From Gemmatimonadota bacterium (GTDB taxonomy: Bacteria; Gemmatimonadota; Gemmatimonadetes; Gemmatimonadales; Gemmatimonadaceae): DNA of 64,000 bases. Below, in pieces: positions 34,911 to 45,475 of the stretch (position 1 is the first letter of the stretch; each line of letters starts with the position of its first letter). A program made the translations under genes and the position numbers. The notes below the pieces were generated by a model, which made no database searches, was not told where the DNA came from, and was given only the letters and a program-made list of their open reading frames with translations. The stretch covers positions 620,001 through 684,000 of the forward strand of contig JADJRJ010000031.1 in assembly GCA_016712265.1 (NCBI GenBank), in the 5' to 3' direction.

Positions 34911-36124
34911 ACCGCGCGCGGGCGGTGGTGTGCCTGTTGTCCTGGGGTGGCGTGGCCGCAGCGCAGTCGCGCCTGGTGACCCGGCATGCCGCGGGGCTGG
35001 GGGTGGCCGTCGATGTTGTGCGATTCGGCGGCCCGGGGATCGAGCAGTTCGGCTTTGCCGGTCGGGACTCGGTGCGGGTGCGCGGCGCCACGCAGCTGAT
35101 CATCCCGGTCGCGGTCGCCAGCTCGTTAGGCGCGGGATGGCGGCTCGACGTAACGGCCCTCCATGCGGTCGGTCGCGTGTCGTTCCACGACGCGCGAACC
35201 GGCGCGGCGGGTGCGATCACCCTGCGCGGTACGAGCGATGTCCGGCTGCGGGCGACCGGCCGGTTCCTGTTTGATGGGCTGGTCGCCACCGTCGGCGTGA
35301 ACGCGCCCACCGGGCGCACCACCCTCAGTGACGGCGAATACAGCGCGCTGCGCGTGCTGGTCGCCCCGGCGTTGGCGTTAGGCAGCACCCCGGTCGGCAC
35401 TGGGCCTAGCGGCATCGTCGGGGTGGTGGCGTCCCGGGCGGTCGGCCCATGGACCGTGGCATTCGGTGGGTCGTTCGAGCACCGAGGACGGTATCAACCG
35501 ATCGCAGCACTGACCGCCGGGACGGATGCCGCGGACTTTCGTCCGGGGAGCGTGGTCCGGACGTCGATGGCCGCTGAGCGTTTGGTGGGAGCGCATCGGC
35601 TCAACCTCGGCGTGGCGGCGGACCTGTTCCGAGAAGATCGGTTGCGTGGCGCGGTCGATGGCGCCGGTGCGGGAGCAGCCTCTCTCGCGACCGTGCAGCT
35701 CGGGCCGGTCTTGACCGCTGATGCGCAACTCCAGCTTGGGGCGCCGCGCTGGCGTGAGGTGGTGATGTATTCCTCGGCCTTGTGGCGCGCGCGATATGCA
35801 CGTGATGGCATCACCGTGGGAGGCTCGAGCGGGCGCTACGTCGAGACGGGCCTGCGGGCGGCGCGTCCGCTCCGGCCGGGAACGGATGTGGTCCTTGGTG
35901 CAGCCGCCCGGATGCATGGCGGCCTCGCCACAGACCTCGGCCTGGCCACGCGCGCGGTTCGTGCCGGCGACGTCACGGTCGGGTTCCGCTCGGGCATTGG
36001 GCCCGTGGCAGTGCAGCCTTACGTGCGCGGCCAGGTCGGCGTGCTGGGCACTCGGGGCGGCGTGTTGCCTTCCCGTTCGTTTCGTGGGTTCACCAGTGGC
36101 CTGGTTCTCCAGGGACGCTTCTGA
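34907..36124 (+). CDS. Putative outer-membrane beta-barrel protein
   Basis: A 405-aa protein with Sec signal (MNRARAVVCLLSWGGVAAAQ) and a mature part composed of alternating hydrophobic/polar strands (LVTRHAAGLGVAVDVVRFGG, TVGVNAPTGRTTLSDGEYSA, VTVGFRSGIGPVAVQPYVRG), ending in SGLVLQGRF with the C-terminal phenylalanine recognised by BAM. No named family. It is translationally coupled at both ends: ATGA with the CsgG-like gene and TGATG with the 961-aa repeat protein. Position in the operon suggests a pore or anchor for the repeat lipoprotein; this is inference. Confidence 0.7.
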   Translation: MNRARAVVCLLSWGGVAAAQSRLVTRHAAGLGVAVDVVRFGGPGIEQFGFAGRDSVRVRGATQLIIPVAVASSLGAGWRLDVTALHAVGRVSFHDARTGAAGAITLRGTSDVRLRATGRFLFDGLVATVGVNAPTGRTTLSDGEYSALRVLVAPALALGSTPVGTGPSGIVGVVASRAVGPWTVAFGGSFEHRGRYQPIAALTAGTDAADFRPGSVVRTSMAAERLVGAHRLNLGVAADLFREDRLRGAVDGAGAGAASLATVQLGPVLTADAQLQLGAPRWREVVMYSSALWRARYARDGITVGGSSGRYVETGLRAARPLRPGTDVVLGAAARMHGGLATDLGLATRAVRAGDVTVGFRSGIGPVAVQPYVRGQVGVLGTRGGVLPSRSFRGFTSGLVLQGRF

Positions 36125-39009
36125 TGCGTATACGGACAGGCAGGTGGCGGACGTGGCTGTTGGCGCCGTTGGTCCTCATGGGATGTGAGGGACTCGACGA
36201 CGCGTTGACGCCCGGTCGGGAAGCGTCCGCGCTGCCGGCGCGGGTGGCAATGTTCGCGTCTCTGCCGGCGACGAGCGCGACGACGACCGTTGAGCTGGGC
36301 GTGGTCGGCCGGTACCTGCGCACGGACGGCACCACCGGGCGCCTCCTGGAGCGTACCGTGGCGTTGACAAATGCCGCTGAGCAGGCCGTGCCATTGGCGG
36401 TCGACCTCGGGGCCTGTTTGGCCGACGCACAGCGTCGCACCGGTCCGGACGGGAAGGGCTGTCAGGTCACGCTGGCGGTCGCCCTGATGGTGGACGGCGC
36501 CACCGTGGATCGCCAGCTCATCGGTCCTCTGTTGCTCCAGCCGGGAGCCACGGCGCAGGTGCCGGAGCCGGTCTCTCTGTTCGAGATCGACGCGGTGGAG
36601 GTCCGCGGTCCCTTGGGCCTGCTCCCCGACGGCGCGGCGTTGTCGTCGATCGTGGGTAGCCCGGTGGCGCTGCGTGCAACGATCCGTGATCGCGCCGGAG
36701 TCGCCGTGACGGGGCGGGTGGTCAGCTGGAGCTCGGACGCCCCTGCCGTGGCCACGGTCGACAGCGCGGGGACGGTGACCGCCCTTGCCGCCGGCACCGC
36801 ACAAATCACGGCGACTCATGGCGCGGTGTCGCGGCACGTGGCACTGCGGGTGGCGCGTCCACCGGTGGAAGTGGTGGTCCGACCAGGCCTTGGCGCTGGG
36901 GTCGGGCGCATCGTGTCAACGCCCGCCGGACTTGACTGTGTCCTGGGCGGAGGTGTCGGACGGGGCAGCTGTTCGGCATTGTTTGCCGCCGATTCGATGG
37001 TCCGGCTGCAGGCATCCTCCGAGTCGGGGAGTCGATTCGCGGCATGGGGCGCGTCCTGCGACGGCGCGGCCGCAACCTGCCAGTTGGTCGTGGACGCTCC
37101 CCGCGTCGTGACCGCCGGCTTCGTGGCGCTTCGTCGCGTCGCCGTGGTCGGCGATGGGGATGGGCGCGGGAGTGCGGTCGGCGGCGGGCTCGATTGCCGG
37201 ATTGATGGCCGAGACGCGCAGGGGACCTGCACCGTGACCGTTGCTGAGGGTGAGCGCCTCACGGTCCGCGCGGTCGCGGCGGTCGCGACCACTGCGGACG
37301 CAGAGTCGCGGTTCGCCGCCTGGGGTGGTGCGTGTCGCACGGCCGGCAGCGCGACCTGCGAACTCGATGTCGCGGCGGATGACGTCACGCTCCGCCTGGG
37401 CTTCCACGCGCCGCGCGTCGTGTCGGTCCAATTGGACGGCGATGGCAGCGGCCGTGTAGACGGACACGGGGTGAGCTGTGCCGGCAGCGCGGCCACCCTA
37501 ACGGGGAACTGTCGCGTGAGTGTGGCGCATGGCACCGCGATCACGCTGCGTGCCGTGCCGGTGGCCGGCTCGCGCTTTGTCAGTTGGAGTGGGGCCTGCG
37601 CGGCGGCCGGTGACGCGTCGACCTGTGACGTCATCGCAGATCGCGCGCTCTCCGCGCGTGCCGCGTTCGCGGCTGGCCGCGAGTTGGTCGTGGAACCCGG
37701 TGGTGGAGATGGCGAGGGGCGCGTGATGGGTCCGGGCGGCCTCGATTGCGTGGTGAAGGGCAACGCGGTGGCCGGGACCTGCCGAGTGATGATCAGCGCG
37801 GACAGTGCCCAGCTGGAGGCGATGGTCGCCGGCACGCCGCGGCGACAGACGTTTGGTGGGTGGGAGAGTGGCTGTGCGATCCCGGCGAACCACCGTTGCG
37901 TCGCACGCCTGGCGGACGGGCGAACGGTTGTTCGTCCCCGATTCCACGATGAACAGCGGCTGGTCCTGTCCGTGGGCGGGAAGGGCGCGGGCCAGGTGAC
38001 GGCCTCGGCGGCCGCGCTCGCGTGCACCCTGGCGGTCGGCGGGCGCGTGAGCGGGGTCTGCGCGGCATCGGAACCCTGGGGGACAAACGTCACACTGCAG
38101 GCTGTCGCGGACGCCCGGTCCGCCTTCGCCGGGTGGAGCGGCGAGTGTCAGCCACTGACCGCGACGACCTGCACGACCCGCCTCGTGGCCGCACGCCAGG
38201 TGACGGCGACCTTCGTCCCACGGCAGGTGCCGCTGACCCTCAGCGGGGTGGGCGACGGGGAGGGAACGCTCCTCGTGAATGGCCAGCCGGCGTGCGTCCA
38301 GGTGCTCGGGGGCGCGTCACCGACGTGTGACATCCTGGTGAACGTGGGCGCGGTGGTGACGGTGACGGTGGCCCCGGCGGCGTCGAGTGTGTTCCAGGGG
38401 TTCGTCGGCGATTGTCTGGCCACCACCTGCCAGCTGAACGTGGATGCGCCCCGTGGTGTGAGGTCTCGCATCGCCCTGCGTCGCTTCACGCTGACGACGA
38501 CCCCGTCCGGGGCGGGCGGGGGCGTCACGACGGTCAATGGAACCGCGGCCTGTACCCTCGTGCCCGGCACGTCGCCGGCGCCGTGCCAGATGTCCATCGC
38601 GTGGGGCACGACCCTTCAGCTGGTCAATACTCCAGCGGTGGGAAGCGTGCTCGCGTCACTGGGTGGGGCGTGCGTCCTGGGAACGCCATGCACCATTCGG
38701 GTCACCGGTGACGTCCAGGTAGCCCCACGGTTCGAACCCGGGCTGCGGGTCGAGTTGTTGCCCGGCGGGACCGGTGGTGGATCGCTCAGCGCCCTGGGGC
38801 TGACGTGCACCCTGGCCGGTGGCGTGGTGTCCGGGAGTTGCGTGGGCTACGTGCTGCCCGGTGCATCCCTCACGATTGCGGCGCAGCCGGACGCCAACTC
38901 GCAGCTGCAGGGCTGGGTCGGTGGTTGCCGCGCGACGGTTGGCGCCACCTGTGTCACCCCCATCCTGGAGCCCCAACGCATCACCGCGCGATTCGCGCCG
39001 GTTCCCTGA
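36124..39009 (+). CDS. Giant lipoprotein with Big_2 domain and eight four-Cys repeats
   Basis: A 961-aa lipoprotein (LLAPLVLMGCEG, lipid Cys21). Residues 35-155 form a beta-rich leader; about 155-245 match a bacterial Ig-like (Big_2) domain (VVSWSSDAPAVATVDSAGTV, AGTAQITATHG). Residues 248-961 contain eight repeats of 80-95 residues with the pattern G-x-G-x-G-x-(V/I) ... LxC ... GxC ... F-x-x-W-x-G-x-C ... C-x-(L/V) ... (V/A)-x-x-F, each with four cysteines likely forming two disulfides. The motif resembles divergent InlB B-repeat/surface-adhesin modules. Last gene of the three-gene operon; a stem-loop overlaps its stop. Likely surface display or adhesion. No catalytic residues seen. Confidence 0.8.
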   Translation: MRIRTGRWRTWLLAPLVLMGCEGLDDALTPGREASALPARVAMFASLPATSATTTVELGVVGRYLRTDGTTGRLLERTVALTNAAEQAVPLAVDLGACLADAQRRTGPDGKGCQVTLAVALMVDGATVDRQLIGPLLLQPGATAQVPEPVSLFEIDAVEVRGPLGLLPDGAALSSIVGSPVALRATIRDRAGVAVTGRVVSWSSDAPAVATVDSAGTVTALAAGTAQITATHGAVSRHVALRVARPPVEVVVRPGLGAGVGRIVSTPAGLDCVLGGGVGRGSCSALFAADSMVRLQASSESGSRFAAWGASCDGAAATCQLVVDAPRVVTAGFVALRRVAVVGDGDGRGSAVGGGLDCRIDGRDAQGTCTVTVAEGERLTVRAVAAVATTADAESRFAAWGGACRTAGSATCELDVAADDVTLRLGFHAPRVVSVQLDGDGSGRVDGHGVSCAGSAATLTGNCRVSVAHGTAITLRAVPVAGSRFVSWSGACAAAGDASTCDVIADRALSARAAFAAGRELVVEPGGGDGEGRVMGPGGLDCVVKGNAVAGTCRVMISADSAQLEAMVAGTPRRQTFGGWESGCAIPANHRCVARLADGRTVVRPRFHDEQRLVLSVGGKGAGQVTASAAALACTLAVGGRVSGVCAASEPWGTNVTLQAVADARSAFAGWSGECQPLTATTCTTRLVAARQVTATFVPRQVPLTLSGVGDGEGTLLVNGQPACVQVLGGASPTCDILVNVGAVVTVTVAPAASSVFQGFVGDCLATTCQLNVDAPRGVRSRIALRRFTLTTTPSGAGGGVTTVNGTAACTLVPGTSPAPCQMSIAWGTTLQLVNTPAVGSVLASLGGACVLGTPCTIRVTGDVQVAPRFEPGLRVELLPGGTGGGSLSALGLTCTLAGGVVSGSCVGYVLPGASLTIAAQPDANSQLQGWVGGCRATVGATCVTPILEPQRITARFAPVP
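36865..39006 (+). repeat. Eight tandem coding repeats of about 270 bp
   Basis: Encodes eight four-cysteine modules in the 961-aa lipoprotein, from the segment starting VEVVVRPGLG to the C-terminus. They are diverged at the DNA level and recognisable mainly by cysteine spacing, the GxGxG start and the FxxWxGxC core; modules 6 and 7 lack the tryptophan. Confidence 0.8.
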
Positions 39010-39023
39010 GCCACCGGCGCGAA
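38992..39023. terminator. Stem-loop between convergent genes
   Basis: An 11-bp perfect inverted repeat (38992-39002 and 39013-39023) around a 10-base loop that contains the stop codon of the 961-aa gene. It separates this operon from the convergent CsgG-like gene at 39039-39749. No T tract on either side. Confidence 0.5.
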
Positions 39024-39038
39024 CCGATGTGCGGCGGC

Positions 39039-39749
39039 TTACTGTGTCACGCGCTCGATCGACGCCAGCCGGGCCTTGGCCCGGTCGAAGTCGGGATTCA
39101 GGGCGAGGGCGTTGCGATACTGGGTCTTGGCCTCGGCGACGTTGTTGCGGTCCTCGGCCTCCAGGGCCCGGCTGAGCGCCATGAGTGCCTTGAGCTGGTT
39201 GGGGTTCTTCGCCGCGGGAGCGGTGGCGCTGGCGACCTTCAGCTCCGGGAGCTTGAGCCCGGCGTTGAGCTTCTGTCCGAGCTGGATGACGAGCTCAAGG
39301 AGCCGATCGGCCTTGCCGCTGACCGTCTCCACGTAGTCGATCGCGGAGGTCTCGGTGTTCACGGCCCGCACGTCAATGCGCATGTTCTGCTTTGGGTCGA
39401 TGACAAACGCGCCCATGAGCATGTGCCGCGCGCCCAGCGTCTTCCCCAGCTTCACCGCCGTCGCTTGGTCGACGCGGTCGGACGCCTGCAGGTTCTGCTC
39501 TTCGATGAGCGTCTGCAGGCGGTCACGCTCCACCACGCGCACTCCCGTGTTCTGGGCGAGTTCGGTGATGAGCATCTCGGCCATCCCCTTGCTCAACGGG
39601 GCGTAGGCGTCATGTTCGACCAGTGCGCCGTTGGTCAGGTACAGGACGGCGAGCGTCGGGCGTCGGTCGCTCGCCGGCGATTGGGCAGCGGCGTGGGCGG
39701 CTCCGAGGGTCAGGCTCGCAAGCGCGAGGAAGGTCCGGGCGCGAAGCAT
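39039..39749 (-). CDS. Periplasmic CsgG/FlgO-family protein with TPR tail
   Basis: A 236-aa protein with Sec signal (TLGAAHAAAQ, cleavage near residue 23, no lipid cysteine). Mature CsgG-like core: PTLAVLYLTNG, MAEMLITELAQNTGVRVVER, DRLQTLIEEQNLQASDRVDQ, AVKLGKTLGARHMLMGAFVI, MRIDVRAVNTETS. The C-terminal 60 residues (LKALMALSRALEAEDRNNVA, LNPDFDRAKARL) form a TPR-like hairpin. It shares this architecture with the CsgG-like lipoprotein encoded 4 kb away on the other strand, so the two are likely paralogues. Divergent from the Ser/Thr kinase gene over 76 bp. Confidence 0.8.
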   Translation of the reverse strand: MLRARTFLALASLTLGAAHAAAQSPASDRRPTLAVLYLTNGALVEHDAYAPLSKGMAEMLITELAQNTGVRVVERDRLQTLIEEQNLQASDRVDQATAVKLGKTLGARHMLMGAFVIDPKQNMRIDVRAVNTETSAIDYVETVSGKADRLLELVIQLGQKLNAGLKLPELKVASATAPAAKNPNQLKALMALSRALEAEDRNNVAEAKTQYRNALALNPDFDRAKARLASIERVTQ

Positions 39750-39825
39750 GGGCGGATGCGGAGGGAGGTGTGGTGCGGGACACGCAACCTCGCGTGTCCA
39801 AGGCGAACTCGTCAATAGCAATATC

Positions 39826-41511
39826 ATGGCCAAGGTGTGTCCCGTGTGCTCTGTCACCTATCCCGATGCGAGCGTGTTCTGCGCCGCAGATGGGGCCACT
39901 CTCATCTTGGAGAATGGTGGCAACGACCTGGTCGGCAGCGTGGTCGCGGATCGCTACCTCGTGGAGCGGCTGCTTGGCGAGGGCGGGATGGGGCGCGTGT
40001 ACCTGGCGCGGCACGTGCGCCTGCCGCAGCAAGCGGCGATCAAGGTGTTGCACCCGGGGATGATCGCCGATCCCGAGGCCGTCGCGCGCTTCAATCGCGA
40101 GGCCGCGAATGCGGCGCGCATTGAGAACGATCGGGTGGCGCGCGTGTTTGACTTCGGTGAAACGCGAGAGGGCTCGGTCTACCTGGCGATGGAGTATGTG
40201 CCAGGGCGGAGCCTGCACGCCCTGATCAGCGACGTGGGACGCCTGTCCCCGGTGCGCGCCGCGCGCATCACCTATCAGGTGGCGGAGGGGCTGGATGCGG
40301 CGCACCGCATCGGGATCGTGCATCGCGACCTCAAGCCCGACAACATCATGGTGGTCACCGATGAATCCGGCGCGGATCGGTGCAAGGTCGTGGACTTCGG
40401 GATCGCGAAGGCGGCTGACAGCGGATCGCGCACCCGCCTCACGCGGACGGGCATGATCGTCGGGACGCCGGAGTTCATGAGCCCTGAACAGTTCCTGGGC
40501 GAGGAGCTGGACGCGCGCAGCGATGTGTATGCCCTGGCGTTGGTGGCCTACAACGCCCTGACCGGGACCCTGCCATTTGTCGCCGCGACGCCGGAGCGAG
40601 CGATGGCGGCGCGCATGATGGAGGCGCCGCGGCCGCTGGCGGAGGCCCTGCCCGGCCAGGCGTGGCCGGCGGAGCTGCAAGCCGTGTTTGACCGTGCCCT
40701 GGACCGCGACCCCGGGAACCGTACGGCGAGCGCCCTGGAGTTCGGTGAGGCGGTGGTTGCCGCCGTGGAGGCATGGACGGGCGAAGCGGTATTGCGAGGC
40801 CGGACGCCCCTCAATACGCGGGCGGTGACGCCGTCATCGAGTGTTGCGGTCCCCACGTCGAGAGCGACGCCGGCGGGCGTGCCCATGGCTCCACCGCCGA
40901 CGCCGGCCTCTACGCCGGCCGGCGACAGCCGGTCACGCGCCCTGGTGGTGGGGGTGGCGGTCGTCCTGTTGGCGATCGTCGGCTACATCGCGACACGACG
41001 CCCCGAGGCGCCGACTGCCGCGCCAGGTCTCGTCACCGAAACCCCGGCTCAGGCCAGTGATACGGCGATCCAACCGAACGTGCCGCAGCGCAGGCCCGTT
41101 GGACCGGACGGCGCCGCACCCACACCGCAGCTGGCGTCCCCAGCCGCGTCACCACTGACACCGCCGACGGGTTCACAGACGACGGCGACGAATACCACGG
41201 CGCTGGAAACCGATCCGGGCGCGCTCGCGGAGCGTGATTCGTTGCAGGAGGTCCTTCGCGACGACGCCAGTGGTGAGGCCGAGGCGCGTGCGGCCATTCC
41301 GGCGCTCGAACGCCTGCTGCCGCGGATGGCGAACGCCACCGACAGTACCTGGACCTACCTGGCCCTCGTCAATGCGCACGGCCAGGCCGGGTCGCCATCG
41401 ACGCGCGCGTGTACTGCCTTGCGGAATGCCGAGCGATTGGCAGCGACCGCGGCACAGCGCGCGATGGTCACCAACCTGTTTGACTCGCCAGTATTGGCGT
41501 GTGTGCGGTGA
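39826..41511 (+). CDS. Zinc-ribbon-headed membrane Ser/Thr protein kinase
   Basis: A 561-aa PknB-type kinase. Residues 1-25 carry CPVCSVTYPDASVFCAADG, a short zinc-ribbon head with three cysteines (5, 8, 19). The kinase domain spans about 43-310: glycine loop LLGEGGMGRVY, Lys in AAIKVLHPG, catalytic HRDLKPDN, DFGIAKA, and GTPEFMSPEQ activation segment. A Pro/Thr/Ala linker leads to one membrane helix (about 371-389, ALVVGVAVVLLAIVGYIA) and a 170-residue outer part ending in a helical TPR-like bundle. It phosphorylates Ser/Thr in cytoplasmic targets in response to an envelope signal. Start ATG 39826 places the zinc ribbon at the N-terminus. Divergent from the CsgG-like gene, possibly sharing control. 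Confidence 0.93.
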   Translation: MAKVCPVCSVTYPDASVFCAADGATLILENGGNDLVGSVVADRYLVERLLGEGGMGRVYLARHVRLPQQAAIKVLHPGMIADPEAVARFNREAANAARIENDRVARVFDFGETREGSVYLAMEYVPGRSLHALISDVGRLSPVRAARITYQVAEGLDAAHRIGIVHRDLKPDNIMVVTDESGADRCKVVDFGIAKAADSGSRTRLTRTGMIVGTPEFMSPEQFLGEELDARSDVYALALVAYNALTGTLPFVAATPERAMAARMMEAPRPLAEALPGQAWPAELQAVFDRALDRDPGNRTASALEFGEAVVAAVEAWTGEAVLRGRTPLNTRAVTPSSSVAVPTSRATPAGVPMAPPPTPASTPAGDSRSRALVVGVAVVLLAIVGYIATRRPEAPTAAPGLVTETPAQASDTAIQPNVPQRRPVGPDGAAPTPQLASPAASPLTPPTGSQTTATNTTALETDPGALAERDSLQEVLRDDASGEAEARAAIPALERLLPRMANATDSTWTYLALVNAHGQAGSPSTRACTALRNAERLAATAAQRAMVTNLFDSPVLACVR

Positions 41512-41513
41512 AT

Positions 41514-41541
41514 CCCGGCGAGGGCAGTTGCCCTCGCCGGG
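41514..41541. terminator. Stem-loop between convergent kinase and lipoprotein genes
   Basis: Perfect 12-bp stem (41514-41525 with 41530-41541) with an AGTT loop, 2 nt after the kinase stop and 12 nt before the stop of the convergent lipoprotein gene. No T tract; probably bidirectional. Confidence 0.65.
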
Positions 41542-41553
41542 AACACTACGCGC

Positions 41554-42000
41554 CTAACGAACGCGGCAATCTGCAGCGCCGCTCGCCACCACCACGCCCG
41601 AGGCGCTGAGGATGTCCGCCATGACGTCCGGGCCCGAGGCCTGGACCGTGATGAAGGTGCGAGCGATCGCGGTCGCGCCCTGCGCGATGTCCGCGGGATT
41701 GCTGTCAAAGTCGAACTCGGCCTCGTCGCCGACGGCGGCGGCCGCAGGGGAGGCGGCCGTGTTGGCCCCGGAGCGTACGCGCGCGGAGTAGGAGCCTCCG
41801 ATGGCGAGGTTGTTACCGTCCACGGAGATCTTCGACCGACGTCCGGTGCGGACTTCGCAGCGGACGCGCGCGGTGGCGGCGGCGATGCTGCTTCCTCCTG
41901 AAACGGCGAGATCCGTGGAGGGTTCGAGCGGCGCGCGGGTTTCCGTGGAACAGGCGACGAGGGTGGCGAAAACGAGGCTGGCGGCGGCAATGCGGGACAT
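41554..42000 (-). CDS. Small lipoprotein, unknown (148 aa)
   Basis: Signal MSRIAAASLVFATLVAC gives lipid cysteine 17. The mature part is a small beta-sandwich-like domain (SSIAAATARVRCEVRTGRRS, KISVDGNNLAIGGSYSARVR, ATAIARTFITVQASGPDVMA) ending in AADCRVR, with two cysteines that may pair. No family recognised. The ATG at 41998-42000 is preceded by GGAG 7-8 nt upstream. The stop codon TAG is part of a CGTTAGGC octamer, as in two other genes of the window. Monocistronic; located in the envelope by its signal. Confidence 0.75.
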   Translation of the reverse strand: MSRIAAASLVFATLVACSTETRAPLEPSTDLAVSGGSSIAAATARVRCEVRTGRRSKISVDGNNLAIGGSYSARVRSGANTAASPAAAAVGDEAEFDFDSNPADIAQGATAIARTFITVQASGPDVMADILSASGVVVASGAADCRVR

Positions 42001-42331
42001 TGGTGGCTCCGTGAAGTGGGTTGGTGTACGCAAACGCCAGTGGCAGGGCCCGTGCCGATCGTCCCACGGTTAGGCAAGTCGTTGTCCCACATAATGTTAG
42101 GCAATTTCACTGTCGGGCCCGCCTGCAACGCGATGGACCACGCCACTGGAACGGAATGAGGCGGAGGTGTTCCGTCTTGATCCTTTGAGGTGCGACGATT
42201 GCATGGAGCGGGCGTAAGTCATTGCAGCTTCGCACTTTGCAGGCACGCCGCAGGCTGGAGTTTCGGCTGGGGTTCGGGTATATTGCCGCGCCAGTAGCAA
42301 CCGCCAGAAACTCCCCGACAACCCCGGGTCC
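42001..42331. other. 331-bp gene-free region upstream of gyrA
   Basis: No credible reading frame. It is a divergent region for the small lipoprotein and gyrA. It holds two copies of GTTAGGCAA-type sequence 26 bp apart (around 42068 and 42095), an AT-richer patch (42085-42110), and a TATATT hexamer at 42279-42284 that could be the gyrA -10 element, although no good -35 lies 17 bp before it. Gyrase promoters are often supercoiling-sensitive, but nothing here proves that. Confidence 0.5.
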
Positions 42332-44848
<2,517 letters not shown>

Positions 44849-44850
44849 TT

Positions 44851-44900
44851 CGGCGAGGCGGCACGGCGCGTCGCTCCCCTGGCGCCGGCCCGCCTCGCCG
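44851..44900 (+). terminator. Stem-loop terminator after gyrA
   Basis: An 11-bp outer stem (CGGCGAGGCGG at 44851-44861 with its complement ending at 44900) encloses an inner GGCGC/GCGCC pairing. It starts 2 nt past the gyrA stop and is followed by TTGG. Moderate support; the next gene starts 11 nt later, so some read-through is likely. Confidence 0.5.
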
Positions 44901-44911
44901 TTGGAGTGGCG

Positions 44912-45475
44912 ATGATCCGTGTCGATGAGATCCTGGTCGTCGCCGCAACCCCGCGCGAGCTGGCGACCGCCGGTGGATGGCGGACGCTGCAATGCGGAGT
45001 TGGTCCCGTCGAGGCCGCGGCGTGTACCGCTGCCGCGCTCGCCGGCGGTCAGGTGCGAGCCCTCCTCCACGTCGGCATCGCGGGGGCGCGCCGCGCGGCG
45101 GGTATCCCGATTGGCGCGCTGGTCATCGGGACCGCATCAGTCTATGCCGACCTCGGCGTGGGGCCGGAGTGGGCGCCGCACGAGCTGGTGCCAGATCCCA
45201 CGCTCCTTGCTGCGGTCCGCACGGCACTGCCCGGCACGGCTGAGACCGTCATAGGGACCAGCGCGCGGATCGGTGGGTGTGCAACGCCGGTGGAGGCCAT
45301 GGAGGGATTCGCCGTCTTGCGTGCCGCACAGCTCGCCGGGGTCCCCGCAATCGAGGTGCGGGCGATCTCCAACATGGTCGAGGACGAGGATCGCGCCCTC
45401 TGGCAGTTTGACAAAGCGTTGGCCGCCATCACGTCCGCCACGCCTCGCCTGGTGGAGGCGATCGCCCGTGCGTGA
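44912..45475 (+). CDS. mqnB: Futalosine hydrolase
   Basis: A 187-aa nucleoside-phosphorylase-fold enzyme: ILVVAATPRELATAGG, VGPVEAAACTAAAL, ALLHVGIAGARR, GALVIGTASVYADLG, and the C-terminal AIEVRAISNMVEDEDRALWQ, the signature of futalosine nucleosidase. It removes the nucleobase from futalosine to give dehypoxanthine futalosine in the alternative menaquinone pathway. The ATG at 44912 has GGAG 6 nt upstream. Its 3' end overlaps the GTG of mqnD by 8 nt, so both pathway steps are translationally coupled. mqnA and mqnC are not in this window. Confidence 0.92.
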   Translation: MIRVDEILVVAATPRELATAGGWRTLQCGVGPVEAAACTAAALAGGQVRALLHVGIAGARRAAGIPIGALVIGTASVYADLGVGPEWAPHELVPDPTLLAAVRTALPGTAETVIGTSARIGGCATPVEAMEGFAVLRAAQLAGVPAIEVRAISNMVEDEDRALWQFDKALAAITSATPRLVEAIARA

